In this document: positions 39,885 to 50,640 of the stretch, piece by piece
Numbering within the stretch: the stretch's first letter is position 1
How the letters are laid out: every line of letters starts with the position of its first letter
DNA from: Charina bottae
Taxonomy: Eukaryota; Chordata; Lepidosauria; Squamata; Charinaidae
Direction: 5' to 3'
NCBI GenBank assembly: GCA_023362775.1
Contig: JALMGJ010000025.1
Span: 4,729,001 to 4,793,000 of the forward strand
Length of the DNA: 64,000 bases
Position numbers and translations under genes: made by a program
The notes under the pieces: generated by a model
The model's database searches: none
What the model was told of the DNA's origin: nothing
The model's input: only the letters and a program-made list of their open reading frames with translations

Positions 39885-42056
39885 CTAAGTCCCTTTATCA
39901 TCTAAAGGAGGATCGTTAAGATTACCCTGCTGCTGTTGAGCTTGTGAAATGGTCTTAATCTTCCTAGGCACAGAAGACAAAGCAGGAAGGAAGATAGGGG
40001 AAAGGTTATGCCTGAGGCCCCCACCTCTATTCAAGGAAGGATTTTCCAAGTTGGCATGAATGGATTCCTTGACCCCTCTCTCAAACCACCTATCTTCTCT
40101 GTCTAAAATGTGAACATTAATGTCCTCAAATGAGTGTCCTTTTTCCTTTAGATGAAGATAAACTGCTGACTCTGGTCCTGTGGTGTTACTTCTCCTGTGT
40201 TGGGCCATCCTCCTGTACAAAGGTTGTTTGGTTTCTCCAATGTAGAGTTCAGAGCACTCCTCACTGCACTGGATTGCATACACTACATTGCTTTCCTTGT
40301 GTTTTGGAGTTTGATCTTTGGGGTGTACAAGCCTCTGTCTCAGTGTGTTGGTGGGTTTGAAATATACAGGTATGTGGTGTTTGCCAAATATCCGTTTTAT
40401 CTTTTCAGACACGCCAGCCATGTAAGGAATGACCAGGTTCTTCCGTTTACTCTGAGTCTCAGCCCTATCTGTCGCTGTTTTAGGTCTGGTAGACTTAGAT
40501 TTAGTGAAGGCCCAATTTGGATATCCACAGGCCTGCAGAGCTGTTCTCAGATGCTGCTTTTCATTCTTTTTGGAATCCATGGAGGTGGGGATGGTTTCTG
40601 CTCTGTGTGACAATGTCCTGATGACTCCTAGTTTGTGCTGCAGTGGATGGTGGGAGTCAAACATCAGGTATTGATCTGTGTGTGTGGGTTTCCTGTAGAT
40701 CCCTATTTCTAGCTTGCCACCGGTCCCAATGAGGACTTCACAGTCTAGGAATGCCAGTCTGTTGTCCTTGGTGTCTTCTCTGGTGAAGCTAATGTTGGCA
40801 TCTATAGTGTTTATATGGTCCGTGAAGGCCTGTACTTCCTGGGCCTTGATTTTGACCCAGGTGTCATCCACATACCTAAACCAGTGGGTGGGCACCGTTC
40901 CCTGGAATGTGTTGAGTGCTTTCTTCTCCACTTCTTCCATGTATAAATTGGCCACAATGGGTGACACAGGAGAACCCATGGCACAGCCGTGTTTTTGTCT
41001 GTAAAAGTCACCTCTGTATGTGAAATAAGTGGTGTTAAGACACAGGTCCAGAAGATGGCAGATCTGGTTTGGGTTGAGATGGCTTCTCCTTTCCAGGGTG
41101 CTGTCCTCTTCTAGTCTCTTCCTGACAGCGGATAGAGCATGAGTGGTGGGGATGCTGGTGAAAAGGGAGGACACATCAAAGGAGACCATAGTTTCATCTG
41201 TATCCAGTTTCAGGATCTTTGCTTTGGAAACAAATTCTTCCGAATTATGGATGTGGTGTTCAGAGTGTCCAACTAGAGGTGCTAGTATGGTAGAGAGGTG
41301 TTTGGCAATGTTGTATGTTACCGAATTGATGCTGCTGACTATGGGTCGGAGGGGTGTTCCTTCCTTGTGGATCTTAGGAAGTCCATAGATGCAGGGGATG
41401 GCTTCTCCAGGATACAGACGGTGGTAGGTAATCCTATCGATGGAGCCATCATGTTCCAATTGTTTCAAACTGTCTATTGCCTTTTTCTTGTAATTGTTGG
41501 TGGGGTCTCTTTTCAGTTTTTCATATGTATGGTGATCCTCCAAAAGTGAGGTAATTTTATTGTGGTAGTCTGCAGTGTTTAGAACCACTGTACATCTTCC
41601 TTTGTCAGCAGGTAAAATGGTGATGGTTTCATCTTTGCTGAGGGCTGTCAGGGCTCTCCTCTCTTGGACGGTAAGGTTGGGGGGAGGAGGTTGAGCACTG
41701 GACAGAGCTGCAGATATTTTAAGCCGGAGTTGTTCTGCTTCTTCAAAAGGTAGGTGGTTGTTGTGGATGGCAGATTCTGTGGCTGTAATGAGCTCCACAA
41801 CCGGAACTTGCTTGGGAGTGATGGCAAAATTAAGACCTTTGGCTAGGACATCTCTCTCTGGTTGGGTAAGTTCTCTGTCTGAGAGATTTTTCACCCACAT
41901 GTTCTTTTTGTCCTCTGTGGTCCTGTTGTTGTTGTTCCTCCCAGCGGTTTCTCCAGTTCCTTGTTTCTGCTTGCTGCGAGAAAGAAGAATGTCAAATTTC
42001 TTAGTTTGCCTCTGTTTCCTGGTGAAGGTTTTCAAAATTGTATTGCAGGGCATCAA
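39885..42056 (-). CDS. PLE protein: reverse transcriptase plus GIY-YIG endonuclease
   Basis: A 723-codon open frame. The N-terminal part has 'KNMWVKNLSDRELTQPERDV' (about residues 52-71) and 'ILPADKGRCTVVLNTADY', typical before PLE RT. RT motifs follow: LRPIVSSINSVTYNIAK, MVSFDVSSLFTSIP, GCAMGSPVSPIVANLYME and the catalytic WFRYVDDTWV. The C-terminal endonuclease has 'VVYAIQCSEECSELYIGETK' followed by QPLYRRMAQHRR, which is the GIY-YIG pattern with the PLE cysteine pair. Such proteins nick DNA and reverse-transcribe the element RNA. The Met at 42056 may not be the true start: upstream sequence in another frame (42001-42228) encodes 'NERIRQVHFTIDALQYNFEN', which looks like the proper N-terminus before a frameshift near 42000-42060. 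The whole RT and endonuclease are intact, indicating a young copy. Confidence 0.9.
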   Translation of the reverse strand: MMPCNTILKTFTRKQRQTKKFDILLSRSKQKQGTGETAGRNNNNRTTEDKKNMWVKNLSDRELTQPERDVLAKGLNFAITPKQVPVVELITATESAIHNNHLPFEEAEQLRLKISAALSSAQPPPPNLTVQERRALTALSKDETITILPADKGRCTVVLNTADYHNKITSLLEDHHTYEKLKRDPTNNYKKKAIDSLKQLEHDGSIDRITYHRLYPGEAIPCIYGLPKIHKEGTPLRPIVSSINSVTYNIAKHLSTILAPLVGHSEHHIHNSEEFVSKAKILKLDTDETMVSFDVSSLFTSIPTTHALSAVRKRLEEDSTLERRSHLNPNQICHLLDLCLNTTYFTYRGDFYRQKHGCAMGSPVSPIVANLYMEEVEKKALNTFQGTVPTHWFRYVDDTWVKIKAQEVQAFTDHINTIDANISFTREDTKDNRLAFLDCEVLIGTGGKLEIGIYRKPTHTDQYLMFDSHHPLQHKLGVIRTLSHRAETIPTSMDSKKNEKQHLRTALQACGYPNWAFTKSKSTRPKTATDRAETQSKRKNLVIPYMAGVSEKIKRIFGKHHIPVYFKPTNTLRQRLVHPKDQTPKHKESNVVYAIQCSEECSELYIGETKQPLYRRMAQHRRSNTTGPESAVYLHLKEKGHSFEDINVHILDREDRWFERGVKESIHANLENPSLNRGGGLRHNLSPIFLPALSSVPRKIKTISQAQQQQGNLNDPPLDDKGT

Positions 42057-42180
42057 TGGTGAAGTGGACTTGCCTTATTCTTTCATTTAGAAGATGTCTT
42101 TGTGCCTGCTGCAGGATCTGATCTGCTCTGTGACCCTTAACTGTAGATTGCAGGCGTAGGCTTGTCGGGATGAGTCTCTG

Positions 42181-43482
42181 TTGTCTGCATCTGCGTCCTC
42201 CCTTTTCACCAGCATCCCCACCACTCATGCTCTATCCGCTGTCAGGAAGAGACTAGAAGAGGACAGCACCCTGGAAAGGAGAAGCCATCTCAACCCAAAC
42301 CAGATCTGCCATCTTCTGGACCTGTGTCTTAACACCACTTATTTCACATACAGAGGTGACTTTTACAGACAAAAACACGGCTGTGCCATGGGTTCTCCTG
42401 TGTCACCCATTGTGGCCAATTTATACATGGAAGAAGTGGAGAAGAAAGCACTCAACACATTCCAGGGAACGGTGCCCACCCACTGGTTTAGGTATGTGGA
42501 TGACACCTGGGTCAAAATCAAGGCCCAGGAAGTACAGGCCTTCACGGACCATATAAACACTATAGATGCCAACATTAGCTTCACCAGAGAAGACACCAAG
42601 GACAACAGACTGGCATTCCTAGACTGTGAAGTCCTCATTGGGACCGGTGGCAAGCTAGAAATAGGGATCTACAGGAAACCCACACACACAGATCAATACC
42701 TGATGTTTGACTCCCACCATCCACTGCAGCACAAACTAGGAGTCATCAGGACATTGTCACACAGAGCAGAAACCATCCCCACCTCCATGGATTCCAAAAA
42801 GAATGAAAAGCAGCATCTGAGAACAGCTCTGCAGGCCTGTGGATATCCAAATTGGGCCTTCACTAAATCTAAGTCTACCAGACCTAAAACAGCGACAGAT
42901 AGGGCTGAGACTCAGAGTAAACGGAAGAACCTGGTCATTCCTTACATGGCTGGCGTGTCTGAAAAGATAAAACGGATATTTGGCAAACACCACATACCTG
43001 TATATTTCAAACCCACCAACACACTGAGACAGAGGCTTGTACACCCCAAAGATCAAACTCCAAAACACAAGGAAAGCAATGTAGTGTATGCAATCCAGTG
43101 CAGTGAGGAGTGCTCTGAACTCTACATTGGAGAAACCAAACAACCTTTGTACAGGAGGATGGCCCAACACAGGAGAAGTAACACCACAGGACCAGAGTCA
43201 GCAGTTTATCTTCATCTAAAGGAAAAAGGACACTCATTTGAGGACATTAATGTTCACATTTTAGACAGAGAAGATAGGTGGTTTGAGAGAGGGGTCAAGG
43301 AATCCATTCATGCCAACTTGGAAAATCCTTCCTTGAATAGAGGTGGGGGCCTCAGGCATAACCTTTCCCCTATCTTCCTTCCTGCTTTGTCTTCTGTGCC
43401 TAGGAAGATTAAGACCATTTCACAAGCTCAACAGCAGCAGGGTAATCTTAACGATCCTCCTTTAGATGATAAAGGGACTTAG
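42181..43482 (+). pseudogene. PLE protein, 5'-truncated inverted copy
   Basis: Plus-strand open frame identical to the last ~425 residues of the 39885-42056 protein, starting at SSLFTSIPTTHALS. It keeps the RT from the first catalytic region onward, including YVDDT, and the complete GIY-YIG domain. The first few residues come from sequence across the junction (42181-42194). It lacks the N-terminal domain and the first RT motifs, so it is not expected to work alone. Confidence 0.9.
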
Positions 43483-43582
43483 AAACAAACATCTCAAAAT
43501 AACCATGACCTAGCCCCAGGTGCAAGGTCACACAGCCAGCCTAGAAACATATTTAAGGATTCCCTTACTAACTTTACTCAGA

Positions 43583-43614
43583 CTGAAGAAGCTCCTTGGA
43601 TAAGGAGTGAAACG
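43583..43614 (+). ncRNA. Hammerhead-like ribozyme core in the PLE terminus (right arm)
   Basis: Plus-strand equivalent of 39753-39784: CTGAAGA, 6-bp stem CTCCTT/AAGGAG with a GGAT loop, then GAAACG. The two copies are in opposite orientation at the two ends of the element. Confidence 0.55.
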
Positions 43615-43673
43615 TTTCCACTAAGAAAATAGAAATCCAGTTGACATGATTCAAGCTACAGACAATGGGAATG

Positions 43674-43770
43674 TATGTATGTATGTATGTATGCATGTAT
43701 GTATGCATGTTTTTATTTGTTTGTTTGTTTATTTATTTATTTATTTATTTGTTTGTTTGTTTGTTTGTTT
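43674..43770. repeat. (GTAT)n, (TTTA)n and (TTTG)n tetranucleotide tracts
   Basis: The right target duplication of the PLE runs into a GTAT array, then TTTA and TTTG arrays that belong to an antisense L2 tail. Confidence 0.9.
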
Positions 43771-43822
43771 ATAATTCAATTTATATCACCGCTCCATCTC
43801 CCCTTAGGGGGACTCTGGGCGG
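43723..43822 (-). mobile_element. L2 3' terminus, antisense
   Basis: The plus strand reads an AAAT-type tail complement, then ataattcaatttatatcacc and gggggactctgggcgg, the reverse complement of the L2 end. Only the terminus is present. Confidence 0.6.
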
Positions 43823-44704
43823 AATTGTAGTCCTTATGTAGGTATGAATGGTTATAGTAGTATGTAGGTATGAATGGTTATTTATTGATTAGTTTACATT
43901 TGAACATCCCCTATATCAGTTCATCTGAGAAAACCTACAATAAACAAACAAAATTTAAATAAGATCTACAATCAAATACAACATAATTATGCGAATGAGA
44001 AAAACAGAGGTTAAAACTGAGAAATGCAGTCTGGGAGAAAAAGACAAATAATCACATTGTACCTTAAAGTCCAGCTTTTCTCTGGAAGGATATTTCATAA
44101 TTGGAATATCAGAACTGAAAAAGTCCTTTCTTACTCCAGCTAGCAGCCATTTTAAAATTCATTAATTCAGTCAACCAGTAGAGCTAAAAATGGTGTTAGG
44201 ACTTATTAGCATCTTGTACAGTACTTTAAAAACTGTCTGACAATGCACCTTTTATCTGCCTGAATTTCCATTTTCTAATATTATTAATTGCTTGGGAGCA
44301 CTATTTTTTTCTCCAGAAGTACAAATATTTTAAAAATAAATAGATAAATAAATACAGGGCTATTAGCAGACTCATAGTCCCCAAAAAGAACAAGCTGTAA
44401 ACATGCAGCCAACAGAAAAGGAATGTTATATTTAAGCATGCTGTGCTAACTATACACAATAATAAGATAAATTCATCAGATACTTAATCAGGGGATAATT
44501 GTACCAGGAAGAGCACAAAAAGAAAAAAAAATGCTTATGGGCAATGGAAAATTAAATACAACTTTGAAAGACACAGGATAATTAGAACAAAACAGAATAA
44601 ATCATGGTGAGGTAATTGTAAAACAATTCTGATTATAGTGGTTCTGTGTGTTTAATACAGAATTGCCCACAGAGAAAGTGGTGAAGGAAGATCTGTTTTT
44701 TTTA
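43823..44704. other. Intron sequence, no feature recognised
   Basis: AT-rich. A small direct repeat (gtatgtaggtatgaatggtta) occurs twice at about 43836-43881. Confidence 0.4.
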
Positions 44705-44943
44705 ATTATTATTATTATTAGATTTTTATCCCGCCTTTTTTTTAAATTGGTCAACTGAAGGCGGCAAACATACATACAGTAATACTCCTGCCTCCTCTTT
44801 TCCCCATAACCACAACTCTGTGAGATGGGTTGGAATGAGAGAGAGTGACTGGCTCAAAGTCACCCAGCTGCTTCGGGCCTAAGGCAGGCCTAGAACTCCT
44901 GGTTTCTAGGCCAGCACCTTCACCACTACACCAAACTGGCTCT
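44705..44943 (-). mobile_element. SINE, shared head with L2-like tail, antisense
   Basis: Same arrangement as 21521-21762: head at 44943 (accaaactggctct on the plus strand), body with gtcacccagc, then a tail reading tcccgcc...tgaaggcggcaaacatac and ending in an ATT-rich run. Confidence 0.75.
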
Positions 44944-45849
44944 CACACCAAACTAGCTCTCATTATTAATTTTAATAGCAAAAGTGAGGTGCAGAATTGA
45001 ATATTAACCCTGCTTGGCTTGTCAGTTCACAGATGCTGTCCCAAATAGTTTCTCCTCCTTGGAAGTTCATTTCCAGTATTAGAACTTGAGATAAAAGAGA
45101 AGGCCTTCAGAAGATGAGCCTCTGGTGGTTGGAAATGTTAAAATCACTATGCATTGCCTTGAGGTTTTAAAAATCAGACACACACACACCCCAGCAACTT
45201 TTCTTTCAACATTTCAGAGTTCACCCCTGTAACTTTACAAAAGCTGTGTTGGAGCATAAGTCATCGGATGAGTGCATAGCACCAATTACTAAAGATTGAT
45301 CTAAACTCCCATTATTTTATGCATAACCTCAATGAGGATGTGTTTTGAAGAGATGCTACAGCAAAATGCCCTTGACAGTAAAATATATGAGAGTTGTTAG
45401 CTGAATGCATGTTGTGAAAACTGTTCCCTAAACTGCCAAATGTGTAGGATGAGGATTTATCACTATGTAGCACAAAGTGGAGCTGAATCCCAATGAGAAC
45501 ATTTTCAGAGATAGAAGCTGATAGAGGGGAAACAATGATTTTCAGAATGGTTGATGTCCATGTGAAAAATTGCTTTGTACATGTATGGAGGAAGGAGGAG
45601 GAAAACGGACCTGCTGTTGTGACCATTAAAAAATAAAATCTTTTACTGCCTCAATGCCTAGATTTTATGTGAAAAACTGTGAGGAAGCCCATGAAATAAT
45701 CCACTTCAGCAAAATCATATGTTAAGCTATGATTATAGCAAATTGCATAGCAAGCCTTATTTAAACATATCATAAAAACCAACAGCTGTGATTTAGATTG
45801 TGTTAAATTAAGCTGCAATATATTTTTAAATTTATTTCTATTGTAGAAT
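44944..45849. other. Intron sequence, no feature recognised
   Basis: AT-rich. The 104-codon minus-strand frame at 45312-45626 is Ser/Phe-rich without a recognisable motif. A short CA run lies near 45180. Confidence 0.4.
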
Positions 45850-46310
45850 TTGTGGATATGATCTGCAGTCTTTCATTTTCTTTGGAACCACCCTGCAAGG
45901 ACTGACACCGACTGAGTTCATAACCTGCCCTAAGCAATTTACTCAACAATCTATATATAATAGGATCCACACAACATGCTAAGCCACTATAAGGACTGAA
46001 ACTGGAGAGGCAGGAATCTCAGATTCTCCCTCCACAGAAAACCATTTTGTAAACAAGGAACAGATGATAAAAACCTTCAAGGCCAGGAAACAAGCAGGTA
46101 TACAGGCATTGACTGAAAAGGAAAGAAGAGGCTCAACTTTATGTATATAAATGGCAGGATTCCTGGATATTTTTAGATGGAAAACTTCTTCATATATATG
46201 GCTTCTGCATTCTCTGCAATAAATCTACTTATCTCACCTTCTTATGTCTGCCTGGGATGCAGAGTGGGGAGAGGTTTAATTGCCACACCGAGTATCAAAC
46301 CCTGACAGTC
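45850..46310 (+). mobile_element. Candidate solo LTR, weak
   Basis: A TATA-like tatataaatggc (about 46144) is followed about 75 bp later by a polyadenylation signal gcaataaatc (about 46218) and a GT-containing segment ending ttgccacacc. This spacing is LTR-like. No terminal TG..CA pair with a target duplication could be fixed and no internal region is present. Confidence 0.25.
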
Positions 46311-47129
46311 TTAAACCACAGTTTACAGCCTTAAATGACTGGGATGAATGTATTCGGCATACTTAGCATGCATTGTTTTCACACACTGTGCTAAACCAAT
46401 GCCACACAAACTCATTATTGCTTAGTATAATATGTGAAACCAGTCACTGTGCTTCTAAATGTGTTGATGCACAACATCCTATCTAATCCATTCAGTTTGT
46501 CCATTAAGGTTAGGACAACCTTCACCAATGTGGCATCCCAGATCTATGATGGCTTCTCATTGCATCAACCTGCATGATGCAACATTGGAAGGTGGCACCA
46601 GCTAAGGAAGACTATGTATTGATTTGCTGTCCAACCTCTTCCAGCTACAGTAATTCTAGTGGCTCAGTCCAAAGAAGAGAAAATTAACAAGATGTCATAA
46701 GGAGAAAATGATTTCATCTGATTCTGCCTTTCAAGCAGATGCCTTAAGACTCTTCAAAATGAGAGTTCCTGCAGTGGTAACACACACACCTATCCTTATA
46801 ATAACCTATTTTGAGGAGGTCAATGTTTCCTCCAAGATTTTCATGAATCTTCTCATTGGCTTATCAGTGGGAGGCTTCCTTTCAGTTCTGATGATCACCC
46901 TTGTTTCAAGTTCTCAATTGTATATAAGGGCAAAAAATAAACTCTCTCCCCCATTCAACTGTGTGGATGGCAGATTATGTACAATTCTCAGGGGACTCTT
47001 GTTAACAACATTTAAAACCTTAAACTTAATTCAGAAAATTCAATGGTCAAATTGTTGTGTTGTATTATTTATTTCCCCCAATTCCACTAATTATATGTCA
47101 CAGCCAATGTTGGTCATTTTTCTTCTTTA
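46311..47129. other. Intron sequence, no clear feature
   Basis: The frame at 46708-47178 (156 codons) has hydrophobic stretches but no recognisable family motif and is not accepted as a gene. Confidence 0.35.
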
Positions 47130-48235
47130 TGATTTGAGCCCTACCCAAGGGCTTAGAGATTGTAAAGATAGTGTCTAGTATGAGATATCCTCAAAGTGCC
47201 TTTATTTATAGTTGGGCAGTTTTAAGTTGTTCCATATTTAAGCAGTCCAAATTCTTTTTAAGTCTGTGTAGTATTGTACCTAGTGTTCCAATAACAATTG
47301 GTACCAGTGTCAACTTCTTCCAAATTTTTCCAATCTCTATTTGCAAATATCAGTATTTTGCAATGTTTTCTGTTCCTTTTCTTCAATAAGGCTACATCAA
47401 TAAAACAAATATAGTTCTTCACAATGACAATAATGTCTGGTGTGTTGTGTTTCATGTGTCAATCAGTCTGAAATTTAAAATCCTATTTTTTTTGCTGTCA
47501 TTTTCAATGAATGTATCTATAATTTCAAGTTTCCAGTAATTCTTATTGATGGTGTATCCATGTTTTTTACATAAATGCCAGTGTAATACCCTTCCAACTT
47601 GTTCATACCATTTTTATAATCAGTCCCTTTAATTTTGCTGCATCCAGTTATTATATGGTCAACTGTTTCATTCTTATCTCAGCATAATTGGCATTTACTA
47701 TCCAAACTGATCTTTTCTCCTTTTGCTTTGGTGACATTTGTTTGTAGTGCTTGTTCTTGGCCAGAAAAAAAGCATTCCTTCCATTCCCCTTTTTAATGTA
47801 CCCTTCTTAAGCCACTGCCTTCTTCTGATGTTGTCTGATTTCCTTTCAGAATTTTTCAAAAACATCCATGGGATGTTTTGGTTTTCCAATTTTCTAATCT
47901 CATTTCAACCTGTTATTTTTTTATAGTCAAGTTTAGATCCCATTTCTTCAAGATAGCTGTTCTTTCTGAGATTATTTCAATGTTTTTTTTTTACTTCTGT
48001 TGATATAATCATTGAGCTCTTATTTTTCTTCCTCTACTATTTTTTTAACATGTAAAAGTCCTCACCTACCACTCTTCTTTAGAAAATATAATCTATACTA
48101 TAAAGGTCTAGACATCATTCATAGTCATCAATTTTCTGGCTTGCCAGTCAAGGTTATCAAGGTCCATCTGCCCAGTCAGCTACTCCTGCAGTATCTCAAA
48201 TTATTGACATTTCCCATGAGTGAATGGCTATGACT
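47130..48235 (-). mobile_element. R4/Dong-like LINE relic with restriction-like endonuclease
   Basis: On the minus strand a Cys/His cluster (CQLC...DETVDHIITGCSKIKG) lies near 47640-47700. Downstream is a segment with 'HNTPDIIVIVKNYICFIDVA' near 47400-47450, matching the H..PDI....D.A pattern of the restriction-like endonuclease in R4/Dong LINEs. The 3' end contains ataaataaaggcactttgag-like sequence and cccttgggtaggg. Many stops and frame changes; old. The clade name is from memory. Confidence 0.6.
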
Positions 48236-48238
48236 GTA

Positions 48239-48268
48239 TTACTATTACTATTACTATTACTATTACTC
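48239..48268. repeat. (TACTAT)n microsatellite
   Basis: Five hexamer units at the edge of the R4-like relic. Confidence 0.9.
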
Positions 48269-48359
48269 CTTGCCTTGTGTGAATTCTACCAACTCATGTT
48301 CTTGAAGCAAATAATTCATTAATTCCTTCTTTGGCAGCCTCTTATGGTGTTGAAAACAG

Positions 48360-49400
48360 AGTTTGTACAAGGCAGGGGGAACTAGACAGGAACCCCTGAC
48401 TGCCACTGGGATCTAGTAGATCTGGCTGGGTGGGCAAGTTCCTGTCAGGATGGAGGCTGAGTCCGATGAGTATGATTTTGAAATAGAAGGGCCATTAGCA
48501 TTTGAAGCGGGAAAGGATGAGTATGGCACTCATCAATTTTGAATCAGCTTCTGAATATCTGATTGGAGGCAGCTCAGAAGGAGACTCGCCTCCACCTGTT
48601 AGCACACAAGAACAGAGGTGGGAAAGGCAGGCTGAGCAACACAAGGCACAATTGGTCCCTGCTCACAAACGGCGTGAAAATCAAAAGGATAAAAGGCAAG
48701 CGCAGCAGGCAACCGTTGCCGGAGACAACCATTCACATTCCGTACCGCATCTTGAAATGAATCAAGATCCTGTTGCTGCGCCAGCATCTCCACTCAGACC
48801 TTGCCCTGCTACCATGCCAGAGCCCTGCTTCCCAGCTCAGTCCAGCTTTGCACCGGAACCCTGCCTCTCTGATCAGCTGAGCCTCATGACGGAGCCTAGT
48901 CTTACCACTGTGCCCCGTACCACGTCGGAACCTCGCCCTGCCTTCGGGACCAGCCTCGAGCCGGAGCTTCGCCTTGCAGCCGCTGCACCAAGCCTCGTGC
49001 TGGAATCCTGCCTTGCCTTCGCACCCAGCCTTGAGTCGCAACCGCATCTTGCTGCCGCTGTGCCGAGCCCCGTGCCGGAATCTTGCCCTGCCTTCACACC
49101 AAGCCTTGAGCTCTAACCTCGCCTTGCTGCCGCCGTGGACAACCTCACGCTGGAGCCGTCCCTTGCTGCCACACCAAGCCCCGCGCCAGAACCTCGCATT
49201 ACAGCCATGTGGTGGCTGCCCGTGTGCACGCCAACCAAGAACGAGCCACCGTAAGCCACATGAACTCTGTGAGCTCTTTGTGACACTCTTGTTTCTTAGT
49301 TATATTTTGTGTGCATTGTTTGTAATAAAAGACTTATTCCACACCTTCCCTGCTTCGGGTCTTAGTTGGGACAGGACAGTTCCAGGCTCCCTCTATGAAA
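48360..49400 (+). mobile_element. Unidentified GC-rich retroelement-like repeat
   Basis: Sharply more GC-rich than its surroundings. It opens with an acidic coding-like segment (EAESDEYDFEIEGPLAFEAG), then contains the open frame 48502-49116. The latter half of that frame is a decayed Pro/Ala/Leu repeat of about 20 codons built on PEPC/PSLE words. A polyadenylation signal (gtaataaaag, about 49320) and an LTR-like end (gggtcttagttgggacagg) follow. The 60-bp word at about 48560-48620 recurs at about 51850-51910. I cannot name the family; the ends are approximate. Confidence 0.4.
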
Positions 49401-49404
49401 CAAT

Positions 49405-49696
49405 GTTGCCTGCTGGGGCTTCACAAGCATGCCTTCTCTGTCATGGTACCTGTCTTAGAGAAAAGCCTCCCCCTAGAGACGCAGATAGCCCCAATCCTGT
49501 TGGCCTTCAGGAAAGTGATGAAGACCTGGCTTTTTCCCCAGGCAGTGGGACCAGGCTGTTGGTAGAGCTGGCATGGGGTAACTGATGGATAGATGTGAGT
49601 TTTATCAGGGCCCCAATGATGTTTATTGTTTTAAATGGTCTTTTTAGTGTACTGTGTTTTTATTCTGTTTACTGCCCAGAATTTCTTCTGGTAGAT
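49405..49696 (+). mobile_element. L2-type LINE 3' fragment
   Basis: C-terminal coding words (aagcatgccttctctgtcat, ttggccttcaggaaagtgat, gaagacctggcttttt), then a 3' UTR with a degenerate hairpin (tgcccagaatttcttctggt). Its tail has grown into the large array that follows. Confidence 0.75.
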
Positions 49697-50254
49697 TAAA
49701 ATAAAATAATAAAATAAAATAATAAAACAATAATAAGATAAGATGATAAGATAAGATAAGATAAGATAAGATAAGATAAGATAAGATAAGATAAGATAAG
49801 ATAAGATGATAAGAATAAAATAAAATAATAAAATAAAATAAAATAAAATAATAAATAAAATAAAATAATAAAATAAAATAAATAAAATAAAATAATAAAT
49901 AAATAAAATAAAAATAAAATAAAATAATAAATAAAATAAAAATAAAATAGAATAGAATAGAATAGAATAGAATAATAAAATAAAATAAAATAAAATAATA
50001 TAATAAAATAATAAAATAAAATAAAATAAAATAAAATAAATAAAATAATAAAATAAAATAAAATAAAATAAAATAAAATAATAAAATAAAATAAAATAAA
50101 ATAAAATAAAATAATAAAATAAAATAAAATAAAATAAAATAAAATAAAATAAAATAAAATAAAATAAAATAATAAAATAATATAAAATAAAATAAAATAA
50201 AATAAAATAAAATAAAATAAAATAAAATAAAATAAAATAAAATAAAATAAAATC
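49697..50254. repeat. Large (AAAAT)n-type array with AAGAT and AATAG blocks
   Basis: About 560 bp of pentanucleotide-based repeat. AAAAT units are interspersed with AAT/AAAT variants. A block of about 14 AAGAT units is at 49733-49808 and a short AATAG block is near 49946-49972. The long Phe/Tyr/Leu open frames on the minus strand are artefacts of the period. Confidence 0.97.
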
Positions 50255-50640
50255 CTCCACTGGATCTTAGTTCTATCCAAGAATGCAAAGTCTCCTTGTA
50301 AACATAGATATTTAGCTGGGGATCATATTATAGTCACTGAAGACAACGCAGCCAACATGGAAAATGGTAAGATGCTGAGAGTAGTAATTCAACAAGTTCT
50401 AGATAGCCAGGAGCATCCAAGCCTGCCAAATTATCCCTGATTCCATTGTCATTTTTTAAATACATGGTGTACCAAGAAGGCCCCCATATGTAATTGCACT
50501 GTTTTATTAATTACAGTAATTCTTCAGAAAAATGTTACTGTACTTAGGAATGTTCAAAGGTCATGCATCACATGAGTAAGGAAGTGTTTAGAAAACTATG
50601 GGAACCAATTTGAACATTTAACGTAATTTATGTAATAAAT

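Larger units (their letters stand above)
39672..43663. mobile_element. Penelope-like element (PLE), inverted partial duplication, with 15-bp TSD
   Basis: A single insertion of about 4.0 kb flanked by the 15-bp duplication AATGGGAATGTATGT (39657-39671 and 43664-43678). A near-full element runs on the minus strand from about 42194 to 39672. Joined head to head to its 5' side is an inverted copy of its 3' 1.47 kb on the plus strand (42195-43665, matching 39701-41172). The arms look identical and their translations match over more than 400 residues. The spacer 41173-42194 holds the unduplicated 5' half. Such inverted partial copies are a known PLE habit. Confidence 0.93.

Noticed and set aside
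46708..47178. 156-codon plus-strand frame with hydrophobic segments
   Set aside because: It overlaps the 3' end of the antisense R4-like relic and has no family motif; chance frame in AT-rich DNA.
48502..49116. Pro/Ala-rich frame as a host gene exon
   Set aside because: It is built of degenerate tandem repeats within a mobile-element-like segment, lies in an intron on the opposite strand to GRIK2, and has no splice sites I can support.
49631..50288. Long open frames rich in Phe/Ile/Leu/Tyr on the minus strand
   Set aside because: They arise from the period of the AAAAT array; no start context, codon structure or homology.
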